Source of the DNA: Verrucomicrobiota bacterium
GTDB lineage: Bacteria > Verrucomicrobiota > Verrucomicrobiia > Limisphaerales > JACRJZ01
Assembly: GCA_016219875.1 (NCBI GenBank)
Contig: JACRJZ010000047.1
Location: 1-64,000, forward strand
DNA length: 64,000 nucleotides
Direction: 5' to 3'
Position numbers and translations under genes: made by a program. Numbering within the stretch: position 1 is the first letter of the stretch; each line of letters starts with the position of its first letter. The notes under the pieces are model-generated. The model was not told where the DNA came from and did no database searches. It worked only from the letters and a program-made list of their open reading frames with translations. Shown one piece after another: positions 9,150 through 17,947 of this stretch.

Positions 9150-9680
9150 ATGAGTGCCACCGCCGCAGAGCATCTGAATTTTCTGTTGGGCCGCCGGAGC
9201 ATTCGCGCCTACAAGCCTGGTCCGATCGGCGAAGAAACGGTGCGGAGCCTCCTCGAAGCCGCCATGTCGGCCCCTTCGGCCGCAGCGAAGGATCCGTGGC
9301 GGTTCGTCCTCATCCGCGAGCGCGAAGGATTAGTGCGGATGGCCAACGCGTTGCCCAACGGCCAGATGATTGCGGAAGCGGGGATTGGCATTGTGGTTTG
9401 CGGAGACTTGGAAGCGGCGCACGACCGGCAGTTGAGTTACTTGCTGCAGGACTGTTCGGCGGCCATTGAGAATCTGCTTCTGGCCGCGCACGCCGTGGGC
9501 TTGGGCGCTTGCTGGCTTGGGATTCACCCGCGTGAGCAGCGTCTCCGCACGATTAGGGCGCTGTTGTCGCTGCCGCCGCAGGTGATTCCGGTGGGCGGAA
9601 TCGCGCTCGGCTGGCCCGACGAAGAGAAGCCGGCTCGGAGCCGCTTCAATTCGGATTTTGTCCACCATGAGAAATGGTGA
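9150..9680 (+). CDS. Nitroreductase family protein
   Basis: 176 aa flavin (FMN) oxidoreductase of the NfsB/NfnB fold. The N-terminal RRSIRAYKPGPI is the FMN-phosphate motif. It is followed by AAMSAPSAAAKDPWRFV and the C-terminal GGIALGWPDEEKPARSRF segment. The size fits the small-subfamily enzymes. The natural substrate is unknown. It is the last gene before the type VI secretion cluster and is not obviously linked to it. Confidence 0.88.
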   Translation: MSATAAEHLNFLLGRRSIRAYKPGPIGEETVRSLLEAAMSAPSAAAKDPWRFVLIREREGLVRMANALPNGQMIAEAGIGIVVCGDLEAAHDRQLSYLLQDCSAAIENLLLAAHAVGLGACWLGIHPREQRLRTIRALLSLPPQVIPVGGIALGWPDEEKPARSRFNSDFVHHEKW

Positions 9681-9811
9681 GGCGAAACCAGTCTCCAGGG
9701 TTCAAGAGCGGCCGACCGCCGGCGTGAAAACGCTTGACTGCCAAGAGAATTTGGAGGATTGAAGGGGCGCATTAACGCTGTCAGCATTCAACGAAATCAC
9801 AAAGGAACAAT

Positions 9812-10318
9812 ATGGCCAAGAGCAGTAGTCAGAAATTCGTCGCCCGCAACCGTGCCCCGCGCGTCCAGATCGAATACGATGTGGAGCTGTACGGGGCCGA
9901 GAAGAAGGTGGAACTGCCGTTCGTCATGGGCGTCATGGCGGACCTCTCCGGCAAGCCGGCCGAACCCCTCCCTCCCGTGGCCGATCGCAAGTACCTGGAG
10001 ATCGACGTGGACAACTTTGACGAGCGCCTGAAGGCGAGCAAGCCGCGGGTGGCGTTCCAGGTGCCCAACACGCTCACCGGGGAAGGCAACCTGAGCGTCG
10101 AGATGACGTTCGACAGCATGGAAGACTTTTCCCCCGCCGCCGTGGCCAAGAAGGTGGACGCGCTCAACAAACTCCTCCAAGCCCGCACGGAACTGGCCAA
10201 TCTCCTCAGCTACATGGACGGCAAAGACGGCGCCGAGGCGCTGATCGGCAAACTGCTGAATGATCCTGAACTCATGAAGTCATTGACGGCCGCGCCCAAG
10301 CCGGCCGAAGCGAAGTAA
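9812..10318 (+). CDS. tssB: Type VI secretion sheath subunit TssB (VipA)
   Basis: 168 aa. Forms the contractile sheath with TssC. The core RVQIEYDVELYGAEKKVELPF (split: RVQIEYDVEL then YGAEKKVELPF), the PPVADRKYLEIDVDNFDERL region and the C-terminal helix LLQARTELANLLSYMDGKDGAE match VipA. It is the first gene of the secretion block, preceded by a 131-bp gap that should hold the promoter. It is followed by tssC after 28 bp. Confidence 0.95.
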   Translation: MAKSSSQKFVARNRAPRVQIEYDVELYGAEKKVELPFVMGVMADLSGKPAEPLPPVADRKYLEIDVDNFDERLKASKPRVAFQVPNTLTGEGNLSVEMTFDSMEDFSPAAVAKKVDALNKLLQARTELANLLSYMDGKDGAEALIGKLLNDPELMKSLTAAPKPAEAK

Positions 10319-10346
10319 CCCCCCTGAACCCCATCCTCAGACAGCC

Positions 10347-11840
10347 ATGATCCCTCCAGAAACCCAAGCCGCACCGGCCGCCGCCGGCGCCGTTGCTGAA
10401 CTGAACGAGTTTGAATCTCTCCTGAACAAGGAGTTCAAAGCCCGCGACGTGCAGAAGCAATCCGCCGTGCAAACGGCCGTGCGCACGCTCGCCGAGCAGG
10501 CCCTCTCCGCCACCAAGTTGGTTTCGGCTGACGCCATCAAGACCATCCAGGCCATCATCGCCGAGATCGACAAGAAGCTCTCCGAGCAGATCAACGCCAT
10601 CATGCACCATGAGGACTTCAAGGCCCTCGAAGGCACCTGGCGCGGTCTGCACTACCTGGTCAACAACACCGAAACCGACGAGCAACTCAAAATCCGCGTC
10701 CTGAACGTTTCGAAGAACGACCTCAAGAAGACCCTCAAGAAATTCGAAGGCACGGCCTGGGACCAAAGCCCCGTCTTCAAGAAGCTTTACGAAGAGGAAT
10801 TTGGCTCGCCCGGCGGCCAGCCCTACGGCTGCCTGATTGGCGACTACTACTTCGACCACTCGCCGGAGGATGTGAAGATGCTGGCGAATATGGCCCAGAT
10901 CGGGGCCGCAGCCCACGCCCCGTTCATCGCGGCTGCCAATCCCAGCTTGATGGCCATGGACTCTTGGCAGGAACTAAGCAACCCGCGTGATCTCACCAAG
11001 ATTTTCCAAAGCCCTGAATACGCCGCATGGCGTTCGTTGCGCGATTCCGAAGACTCCCGGTACCTCGGTCTGGCGATGCCGCGCTTCCTCTCTCGCGTGC
11101 CCTACGGAGCGAAGACCTCGCCGGTCGAAGAGTTCGATTTCGAAGAAGACACCGAAGGCGCGGACCACAACAAGTACGTCTGGTCCAATGCCGCCTTTGC
11201 GATGGGGGTGAACATCACTCGCGCCTTCAAGCTCTACGGCTGGTGCGCCCGCATCCGCGGCGCGGAATCCGGCGGCATGGTGGAGGGACTTCCCGTCCAC
11301 ACCTTCCCGACGGACGACGGCGGGGTCGATATGAAGTGCCCCACCGAGATCGCCATCACTGACCGCCGTGAAGCCGAGTTGGCCAAGAACGGCTTCATGC
11401 CGCTTTCGCACTACAAGAACACTGATTACGCCGTGTTCATGGGCGCGCAATCGCTCCAGAAGCCGGCCGTTTATGATGATCCTGATGCCACCGCCAACGC
11501 CAACCTGGCCGCGCGGTTGCCGTATCTGTTTGCGACCTGCCGGTTCGCGCACTACCTCAAGTGCATGGTCCGCGACAAGATCGGCTCCTTCAAGGAACGC
11601 GAGGACATGGAGCAGTGGCTCAACAAGTGGATTGGCCAGTTCTGCTGCGACTCCAAGTCTTCGGAAGAAATGAAGGCGCGCTATCCGCTGGGCGAGGCCA
11701 AGGTTGAGGTCAAAGAAGTGGCCGGCAACCCCGGCTATTACACCTCCAAATTCTATCTCCGTCCGCACTACCAGTTGGAAGGTCTGACCGTGTCATTGAG
11801 GCTGGTGTCGAAGTTGCCATCGGCCAAGGGTGGTGGTTAA
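10347..11840 (+). CDS. tssC: Type VI secretion sheath subunit TssC (VipB)
   Basis: 497 aa, the expected size. Large sheath subunit that interlocks with TssB and contracts to drive the Hcp tube. Recognisable parts are LEGTWRGLHYLVNNTETD near residue 95, GDYYFDHSPEDVKML, SPEYAAWRSLRDSEDSRYLGLAMPRFL (long conserved block) and the C-terminal YLRPHYQLEGLTVSLRLVSKLP. The gene is intact and in the usual tssB-tssC order. Confidence 0.96.
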   Translation: MIPPETQAAPAAAGAVAELNEFESLLNKEFKARDVQKQSAVQTAVRTLAEQALSATKLVSADAIKTIQAIIAEIDKKLSEQINAIMHHEDFKALEGTWRGLHYLVNNTETDEQLKIRVLNVSKNDLKKTLKKFEGTAWDQSPVFKKLYEEEFGSPGGQPYGCLIGDYYFDHSPEDVKMLANMAQIGAAAHAPFIAAANPSLMAMDSWQELSNPRDLTKIFQSPEYAAWRSLRDSEDSRYLGLAMPRFLSRVPYGAKTSPVEEFDFEEDTEGADHNKYVWSNAAFAMGVNITRAFKLYGWCARIRGAESGGMVEGLPVHTFPTDDGGVDMKCPTEIAITDRREAELAKNGFMPLSHYKNTDYAVFMGAQSLQKPAVYDDPDATANANLAARLPYLFATCRFAHYLKCMVRDKIGSFKEREDMEQWLNKWIGQFCCDSKSSEEMKARYPLGEAKVEVKEVAGNPGYYTSKFYLRPHYQLEGLTVSLRLVSKLPSAKGGG

Positions 11841-11950
11841 GCCGGGCGGGTTTCGGTCAAAGATCCACGAACCTGTGCCGCTCGCGGGTCGGACAGTAAC
11901 AACACCAAGGGCCTCCGGCACAGAGGCCCATCATGAAAGAAACAGTATCT

Positions 11951-12439
11951 ATGGCCCAAGTAGACTACTTCCTGAAGATCGATGGCATCGAGGGCGAGGC
12001 CACCGATTCCAAGCACAAAAACGAGATTGACCTCCAGTCCTGGTCCTGGGGCGAAACCAACGCCGGCTCCCACGCCTACGGCGGCGGCGGCGGCGCGGGC
12101 AAGGTCTCCATGCAGGACTTCTCGTTCTCCATGCACGTCAACAAAGCCAGCCCGAAGCTCATGCTTTCTTGCGCCACGGGCACGCACATCAAAGGCGCCG
12201 TGTTGACTTGCCGCAAAGCGGGCAAGGAACAGCGCGAGTACCTCATCATCAAGTTCGCCGATCTCCTGGTGTCTTCGTTCCAAACCGGCGGATCGTCGGG
12301 CAGCGACGTCGTTCCGATCGATCAGATCGCTCTGAACTTCGCCAAGATCGAATACGAGTACTATCCGCAGAAGGAAGACGGCACGCTCGGAACCAAGGTG
12401 CCGGTCTGGTACGATCTGAAGACGCAAAAGGGAGGCTGA
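11951..12439 (+). CDS. hcp: Hcp (TssD) type VI tube protein
   Basis: 162 aa. Hexameric rings of Hcp form the inner tube and can carry effectors. The MAQVDYFLKIDGIEGEATD start, the IDLQSWSWGETNAG strand pair and the C-terminal FAKIEYEYYPQ...WYDLKTQKGG fit Hcp. A Gly-rich loop (YGGGGGAGK) lies near residue 50. ATG 11951 is preferred over the in-frame ATG at 11933 because it gives the canonical N-terminus. It lies 110 bp after tssC. Confidence 0.95.
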   Translation: MAQVDYFLKIDGIEGEATDSKHKNEIDLQSWSWGETNAGSHAYGGGGGAGKVSMQDFSFSMHVNKASPKLMLSCATGTHIKGAVLTCRKAGKEQREYLIIKFADLLVSSFQTGGSSGSDVVPIDQIALNFAKIEYEYYPQKEDGTLGTKVPVWYDLKTQKGG

Positions 12440-12573
12440 GTGGGTTTGAACCCGGCAGCCGCCTGACTTTTCGTGCCTGGCCCGTCGCGAGCCAGGCACG
12501 ATTGTTTTTGTGCTCTCCGAGCAAGACAAAGCGGCGGCGACTCCGCCGACGATGAGTGCAATTGGGTGCCTTT

Positions 12574-13368
12574 ATGAACTCTGCTGAACTGGTCCAGGCT
12601 GGCCGCCTCGAAGAGGCCCTGGCCGCCCTGCAAACGGAAATCCGCCACAAGCCGGAGGACACGCGTCTGCGCCTCTTCCTCTTCCAACTCAACTGCATCC
12701 TGGGGCGGCTGGACAAGGCCCTGACGCAACTCCAAGCCATCGCCAGCCTTGATGCGGAGACGATGCTGATGGCCCAGATCTTCCGTCCAGTCATCGCCTG
12801 CGAACTCCTTCGCCGCGACGTCTTCGCGGGCAAGCGCACGCCGATCATCTTCGGCGAACCGATGGAATGGGTGGGCCTCCTCGTCCGGGCCAACGAACTC
12901 ATCGCCAAAGGCGAATTCACCGCTGCCGCGGAACTGCGCGCCCAGGCCTTTGACGCCGCGCCCGCCACGGCCGGGAAGATCAACGGCGAACCCTTCGAGT
13001 GGATTGCCGACGCCGACTCCCGCTTCGGCCCCATGCTCGAAGCCATCATCGAGGGCAAGTACTATTGGGTGCCGTTCTGCCGGGTGCAGAAGATTGAAAG
13101 CGAGAAGCCCAGCGACTTGCGCGATCTGGTGTGGATGCCCGTCCAGTTCACCTGGACCAACGGCGGGAGCGTTCCGGGACACATTCCGGTGCGCTATCCC
13201 GGCACCGAGGAATCCGCGGACGGCCCGCTGCGTCTAGCGCGCCAGACCGGCTGGTGCCAGCAGGCGGGGGACACCTTCCTCGGCATGGGGCTGCGCGTGC
13301 TGGCCACCGACGCCAACGAGTATTCCCTCCTGGAATGCCGCGCGCTCGAACTCACGCCCGCCGCCTAA
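12574..13368 (+). CDS. tagJ: Type VI accessory protein TagJ (ImpE)
   Basis: 264 aa. Residues 1-60 form a helical repeat region (AELVQAGRLEEALAALQTEIRHKPED), typical of the TPR-like N-terminus that binds TssB. The C-terminal domain with FCRVQKIESEKPSDLRDLVWMP and the closing strand matches ImpE/TagJ. In other systems TagJ helps sheath recycling by ClpV. A GTG start at 12556 would add six residues; ATG 12574 is preferred. Confidence 0.88.
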   Translation: MNSAELVQAGRLEEALAALQTEIRHKPEDTRLRLFLFQLNCILGRLDKALTQLQAIASLDAETMLMAQIFRPVIACELLRRDVFAGKRTPIIFGEPMEWVGLLVRANELIAKGEFTAAAELRAQAFDAAPATAGKINGEPFEWIADADSRFGPMLEAIIEGKYYWVPFCRVQKIESEKPSDLRDLVWMPVQFTWTNGGSVPGHIPVRYPGTEESADGPLRLARQTGWCQQAGDTFLGMGLRVLATDANEYSLLECRALELTPAA

Positions 13369-13446
13369 AAGCCGAAGAGGATGCCCTTGCACCCCGAACT
13401 CTGCCAACCGCGTCCTCCGTCCAGCGCTCGCTCGTGCCCGCTAGGC

Positions 13447-13477
13447 ATTCCGCATTCTGCATTCTGCATTCTGCATT
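13447..13477 (+). repeat. Heptamer tandem array (ATTCYGC, about 4.4 units)
   Basis: Four units of ATTCCGC/ATTCTGC in the tagJ-tssE gap, ending 6 bp before the tssE start. The same unit appears inside a coding sequence at 60364-60394. Confidence 0.75.
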
Positions 13478-13483
13478 TCCCCA

Positions 13484-13984
13484 ATGGCCGAACTGACCCC
13501 CATTGAGAAACTCCAGCCCTGCCTCCTGGATCGTCTCACGGACGACGATCCCACGAAACAGGAGGAGAGCCGCAACCAGCGCGTGGTGTCGCCGCAGCGG
13601 TACCGCCGCGGCGTCCTGCGCGACCTGGAGTGGCTCTTCAACGCCAGCGCCTACTTGCCGCTGGCCGGCCTGGAGGAATTCAGTCTGCAGGATTACCCGG
13701 AAGCCGCGCGCTCAGTCATCAATTTCGGCACGCGCCAACTCACCGGCTTGATCGCGCCGGACTTGGATGCCCTGCGCGAACAGCTCGCGGAGGCGATCCA
13801 GTTTTTCGAGCCGCGCATCATTCCGCGCAGCATGACCATCAACTCCAACCTGGAGCGCAACGTCGTCTCGTTCGAGATTCAAGGCGACCTCTGGGCCAAT
13901 CCTGTCCCTGAACACCTCTTGATCAACACCAAGGTCGATCTCGAAACCGGCCAATGCCTCCTGGGAGACGCCACCAATGGATGA
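13484..13984 (+). CDS. tssE: Type VI baseplate protein TssE (gp25-like)
   Basis: 166 aa. Wedge component homologous to phage T4 gp25 that primes sheath assembly. Seen: LLDRLTDDDP near the N-terminus, the RRGVLRDLEWLFNA helix, SVINFGTRQLTGL, and the PRSMTINSNLERNVVSFEIQGDLW strand block (given here as the conserved gp25 region). It overlaps the tssF start by 8 bp, so the two are translationally coupled. Confidence 0.92.
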   Translation: MAELTPIEKLQPCLLDRLTDDDPTKQEESRNQRVVSPQRYRRGVLRDLEWLFNASAYLPLAGLEEFSLQDYPEAARSVINFGTRQLTGLIAPDLDALREQLAEAIQFFEPRIIPRSMTINSNLERNVVSFEIQGDLWANPVPEHLLINTKVDLETGQCLLGDATNG

Positions 13985-15884
13985 GCGCCTGCTTGAACTC
14001 TACAACACCGAACTGCGCCACCTGCGCGAAACCGCCGGCGAGTTTGCCCGCGAGTTTCCCAAAATCGCCGGGCGCCTCTCGCTCGATAAGGACGCCAAGG
14101 AAATCTGCCCCGATCCCTACATCGAGCGATTGCTCGAAGGCTTCGCGTTCCTGGCTGCCCGCGTCCACCTGAAGCTGGACGCCGAGTTCCCCCGTTTCAC
14201 GCAGGGAATGTTGGAGACGGTTTACCCCGACTACCTCTGCCCGGTGCCGTCGATGGCCGTCGTGCGCTTCGACCCGGAACTCACCGAGGCCGCGCTGGCC
14301 GAGGGCTTCCTCATCAAGCGCGGCACGCTGATGCGCAGCCAACTGGGCAAAGGCGAACGCACCGCCTGCACCTTCACCACCGCGCAGGACGTGCGCCTGT
14401 TCCCGCTCACGGTCGCGGAGGCGCGTTACTTCACGCGCGACGTGGCCGAACTCAATCTCCCCCGGGAACTCAACGCCCGCGCCGCCCTCCGCATCCGTTT
14501 GCAGAAAACGATCCCGCAGCCTTTCCGCGAAATCAAAGCCGACCCGCTCAGCTTCTACATTCGCGGCGCGGACGAATTGCCCGGCCAGATTTACGAAGAG
14601 ATCTTCGGCCACAAGATCCGGCTCATCATTCAGTCGCCCGCCGGAAAGAAGATCGTCGGCACACTGCCGCCCGACTGCGTTCGCCGCGTTGGATTCACCC
14701 AAGAGCAGGCGCTCCTGCCACCCAGTCCGCGCAGCTTTGAAGGCTACCGGTTGTTGCGCGAGTACTTCGCGTTTCCGCAGCGGTTCCTCTTCTTCGAACT
14801 GGCCGGCTTCCGCGAAGCCCTCGCCCAGGTGCCGGGTGAACAGGCGGACCTCATCATCGCCTTCGACCAACAGGACACGCGTTTGGAAGGCCGGGTGGAC
14901 AAGTCCTGCTTCGAACTGTTCTGCACGCCGGCGATCAATCTCTTCCCAAAAACCCTGGACCGCATCCTGATGTCCGAGCGGTTTTCCGAGTTCCACGTCG
15001 TGCCCGATCGCAACCGCCCGCTCGACTTCGAGGTCTATCAGGTCGAGTCCGTGATGGGCTACGGCGAGACGCCGGACCAGGAGCGCGAGTTCCGGCCCTT
15101 CTACTTGGCGCGCGACACCGACGTGGAAGCCGGCGCGTTTTACGCGACCCAGCGCGTGCCGCGCATGTTGAGCGCGCGGGAAAAGCAGACCGGCCGCCGC
15201 TCCACCTACGCGGGCACGGATGTCTTCCTCTCGCTGGTCGATGCCTCCATGGCGCCGTACCGGTCGGACCTCCGCCAACTGGGTCTGCGCGCGCTTTGCA
15301 CCAACCGCCACCTCCCCATCCAGATGGCCGTGGGCGTGGGCCGCACGGATTTCACCATGGACCTCAGCGGGCCGGTCGCTGCCATTCGGGTGCTGACCGG
15401 GCCGACGGTGCCGCGACCCAGCATCGTGCTGGCGGGGCAACCGCCGGATCGACCAGACCTGCCGGCGGGCCGTTTCGCCTGGCGGCTCATCAGCCATCTC
15501 TCGCTCAATTACCTTTCTCTCCTCGACACCACCGGCGACGAAGGCCCGAAGGCGTTCCGCGAAATCCTCAAGCTCTACGCCGACCCCAACGACCGCCAGG
15601 CCATCAAGGAGATCGACGGCCTGCGCGGCTTGCGCTACCGGCCCATCGTCCGCCGCGTGCAAACGAACGGGCCGATTGCGTTTGCGCGCGGATTGGAGAT
15701 CATCGCGGTGTTTGACGAAACCGCCTTTGAGGGCATCGGGGTTTTCCTGTTCGGCGGCGTGCTGGAACAATTCTTCGCGAAGTACGTCTCGCTGAATTCC
15801 TTCACCGAAACCGTCATTCAGACCTTGCAGCGCAAGGAAATCATGCGCTGGCCCACACAGTTGGGGAAGCGGCAGATTCTCTAG
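13977..15884 (+). CDS. tssF: Type VI baseplate protein TssF (ImpG/VasA)
   Basis: 635 aa, near the family's usual 580-630. TssF with TssG and TssE forms the baseplate wedge. The N-terminus MDERLLELYNTELRHLRETA and EFAREFPKIAGRL are diagnostic, followed by DPYIERLLEGFAFLAARVHLKLDAEFP (long conserved helix pair). The partner gene tssG, normally next, is absent: an 87-bp palindromic repeat and then the end of nuoN on the other strand follow. The cluster therefore looks truncated here. Confidence 0.93.
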   Translation: MDERLLELYNTELRHLRETAGEFAREFPKIAGRLSLDKDAKEICPDPYIERLLEGFAFLAARVHLKLDAEFPRFTQGMLETVYPDYLCPVPSMAVVRFDPELTEAALAEGFLIKRGTLMRSQLGKGERTACTFTTAQDVRLFPLTVAEARYFTRDVAELNLPRELNARAALRIRLQKTIPQPFREIKADPLSFYIRGADELPGQIYEEIFGHKIRLIIQSPAGKKIVGTLPPDCVRRVGFTQEQALLPPSPRSFEGYRLLREYFAFPQRFLFFELAGFREALAQVPGEQADLIIAFDQQDTRLEGRVDKSCFELFCTPAINLFPKTLDRILMSERFSEFHVVPDRNRPLDFEVYQVESVMGYGETPDQEREFRPFYLARDTDVEAGAFYATQRVPRMLSAREKQTGRRSTYAGTDVFLSLVDASMAPYRSDLRQLGLRALCTNRHLPIQMAVGVGRTDFTMDLSGPVAAIRVLTGPTVPRPSIVLAGQPPDRPDLPAGRFAWRLISHLSLNYLSLLDTTGDEGPKAFREILKLYADPNDRQAIKEIDGLRGLRYRPIVRRVQTNGPIAFARGLEIIAVFDETAFEGIGVFLFGGVLEQFFAKYVSLNSFTETVIQTLQRKEIMRWPTQLGKRQIL

Positions 15885-15926
15885 CCCGCATCCATGCGGT
15901 AGGATAGGCGTCGGCGCCCGAGCTTC

Positions 15927-16013
15927 TTTCAAAACCGTAGCCGCCGACGTGAGGAGGCTCTGTTTTCATTGAAGTTTGAGCCTCCTCACGTCGGCGGCTA
16001 CGGGGTTTTGAAA
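15927..16013. repeat. Element B copy 1 (87-bp inverted repeat)
   Basis: Near-perfect inverted repeat. Arms read TTTCAAAACC-GTAGCCGCC-GACGTGAGGAGGCTC and their complement, with a roughly 17-base loop. It sits between the converging tssF and nuoN ends and could act as a bidirectional terminator. It has the same 87-bp length as copy 2 at 50413. Confidence 0.85.
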
Positions 16014-16114
16014 TCACTTCGCCTGTCTCTGATATCAGCGCGGCGGGTCCGATACGGGCATAACGCGTGACCGGCGGCGATTGCCGAACGGTGAGCGAAA
16101 CTCTCGAGAATGGA

Positions 16115-16133
16115 GACAGGCGCGACGCCTGTC
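16115..16133. terminator. Short hairpin at the 3' end of the nuo operon
   Basis: GACAGGC and GCCTGTC form a perfect 7-bp stem with a 5-base loop, 9 bp beyond the nuoN stop (which reads on the minus strand). There is no T-tract, so this could be a repeat rather than a functional terminator. Confidence 0.35.
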
Positions 16134-16141
16134 CTACGGCT

Positions 16142-17578
16142 TCACAACCCGCTGGCCGCTGCCGTCTCCACCCAGCGCAGCGCCTGCGGCATCAGGCCGA
16201 AGGCCAGCATGGTCACGGTCGTCACAGCGAGGACCAAGCCGCCCGCGAAGGACACGGGCACGCGGGGAAACTCCCGGCCCTCTTCCGTTTTCACCAGATA
16301 CATCCACTTTATGACCATCAGATAGTAGAACAGGCTCACGGTCGCGTTGATGACGGCCACGAAGATGAGCCAGTACAGGCCCTTCTGCGCGGCGGCGGCG
16401 AAGAGGTAGAACTTGCCGAGGAAACCGGCCAGCGGCGGAATGCCCGCCAGCGAGAACATCGCCAGCATCATCACGGCGGCGAGCTTCGGGTTCGCGACGG
16501 AAAAGCCCACGTAGTCGCGCATGTCTTCCTTGCCGGTGGCGGCGGCGATGATCGTCACGACCCCGAACGCAGCGATGTTGGAGACGAGATAAACCAGGAG
16601 GTAGAACAGCACGCTGGTCAGGCCCAACTCACCCGTGTTCGCCAAGCCGATCAGGAGGTAGCCCGCTTGCGCGATGCTGCTGAAGGCGAGGAAGCGCTTC
16701 ATGTTCGTCTGGTAGAGGGCGACGAGGTTGCCGAAGGTCATCGTGATTGTGGCGAGAATGCAAATCAGCGTGGTGGCATGGGCCTGAAGTCCGCCGAAGG
16801 CCACGGTGATGACCTTGAAGAATAGCGCGAAGCCGGCCGCCTTGCTGGCCACGCTTAAGAAAGTGGTGACGGGCAACGGCGCGCCTTCGTAAGTGTCCGG
16901 CGTCCAGAGATGGAACGGCGCGGCGCTGATCTTGAAGCCAACGCCGGCCATGACCAGGACGAGCGAGACGATCGTGAGCAGGTCCAGAGAGAGCTTTGGC
17001 GTGATGCCGGCCAGGTAGGTCGTGCCTGTCATGCCATAAACGAACGAGAGGCCAAAGAGCAAAATGCCCGAGGACAGCGCGCTGAAAAGGACGTACTTGA
17101 TGCCGGCCTCGGCACTGCGGAGTTCGTGACGGTTGAAGGCGACCAGCAAGATCAGCGGAATCGTGACGAGTTCCAGGCTGACGTAGAGGAGCACGAGTTC
17201 CTTCGCCGAGATCAGGAAGCACATGCCGATGATTGAGAGGATCAGGAGGCCGAGATGCTCGCCAATTCTGTCGCGGGAGATGAGTTCGACCTTTTGCTGG
17301 CCGGGCCAGGAGAGCAGCGCCGTCAGCGCGCCGGCCAGGAGGAATACGGCTTTGAAGACACGCTCAACGGGGCCGGCGTAGTAGGTGTCGCCGAAAACTC
17401 TGACCTGCGGGAACAGGGCCAGCACGTCGGCGGCGAAGAGCGCACTGAGGCCCAGCGTGGCGAGGATGACCTCGGCCTTGCCGTCGGACTTGTCGCGGAA
17501 CATTCCGATGGAGATCACGAGGACCGCCAGGATCAGCAAGAGAAGCTCGTTCGAGATGGCGTAAAGTTGGTCAAGCAT
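16142..17578 (-). CDS. nuoN: NADH-quinone oxidoreductase subunit N
   Basis: 478 aa antiporter-like membrane subunit of complex I (about 14 transmembrane helices). The proton-channel features seen are ELVTIPLILLVAF with the key Glu, AGVGFKISAAPFHLWTPD with Lys and His, and SSIAQAGYLLIGL with the broken helix. ATG 17578 (MLDQLYAISNELL) is chosen; an upstream extension runs into repeat sequence. It is the last gene of the operon and separated from nuoM by a 369-bp repeat-filled gap. Confidence 0.95.
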   Translation of the reverse strand: MLDQLYAISNELLLLILAVLVISIGMFRDKSDGKAEVILATLGLSALFAADVLALFPQVRVFGDTYYAGPVERVFKAVFLLAGALTALLSWPGQQKVELISRDRIGEHLGLLILSIIGMCFLISAKELVLLYVSLELVTIPLILLVAFNRHELRSAEAGIKYVLFSALSSGILLFGLSFVYGMTGTTYLAGITPKLSLDLLTIVSLVLVMAGVGFKISAAPFHLWTPDTYEGAPLPVTTFLSVASKAAGFALFFKVITVAFGGLQAHATTLICILATITMTFGNLVALYQTNMKRFLAFSSIAQAGYLLIGLANTGELGLTSVLFYLLVYLVSNIAAFGVVTIIAAATGKEDMRDYVGFSVANPKLAAVMMLAMFSLAGIPPLAGFLGKFYLFAAAAQKGLYWLIFVAVINATVSLFYYLMVIKWMYLVKTEEGREFPRVPVSFAGGLVLAVTTVTMLAFGLMPQALRWVETAAASGL

Positions 17579-17947
17579 GGGAGAGCAGAAAATCCGAAAC
17601 CTGACAAGCACTGCGGCGTGATGAGTGGAGCAGAGGCAAGTCAATCCCGGAGGGATTTAATGTGAATAGCCCCCGGTGCAACGGGGGGGCAAAGACGCAG
17701 CGACGATTCAACCCCGGAGGGGTTGAATTGGAACGCGAACGCGGTGGGCAAATGGAAAAAAGGCAGCCAGGTTCGACCCCTTCGGGGTCACTTCTCTTCG
17801 TAACACTGCCCCCCCGGTTGCACCCGGGGCTACTCACATTCGGCCCCGTTGGGGCCAGTGAGCCACGCTCCGCCAAGTCCACAGCGCTTCGGGCTTCGCG
17901 CCTCGGACTTCGTTTGGATTTTGGATTTTGGATTTCGAACTTCATCG
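17579..17947. repeat. Repeat-filled gap between nuoM and nuoN (Element C copy 1)
   Basis: No gene is visible in these 369 bases. Positions 17643-17860 hold a palindrome-rich element built from ATCCCGGAGGGATT, CCCCGGAGGGGTTGAATT, GACCCCTTCGGGGTC and GGCCCCGTTGGGGCC blocks with paired CCCCCGG runs. It is the counterpart of 25968-26156 in the same operon. A short array of GGATTTT units follows at 17912-17935. Confidence 0.8.

Noticed and set aside
13447..13477. Possible CRISPR-like array
   Set aside because: Units are 7 bp, directly abutting and without spacers; no cas genes nearby.
13923..15932. 669-residue minus-strand open frame opposite tssF
   Set aside because: Low-complexity His/Arg/Gly-rich translation with no domain, fully antisense to a clear TssF gene; expected in high-G+C DNA.
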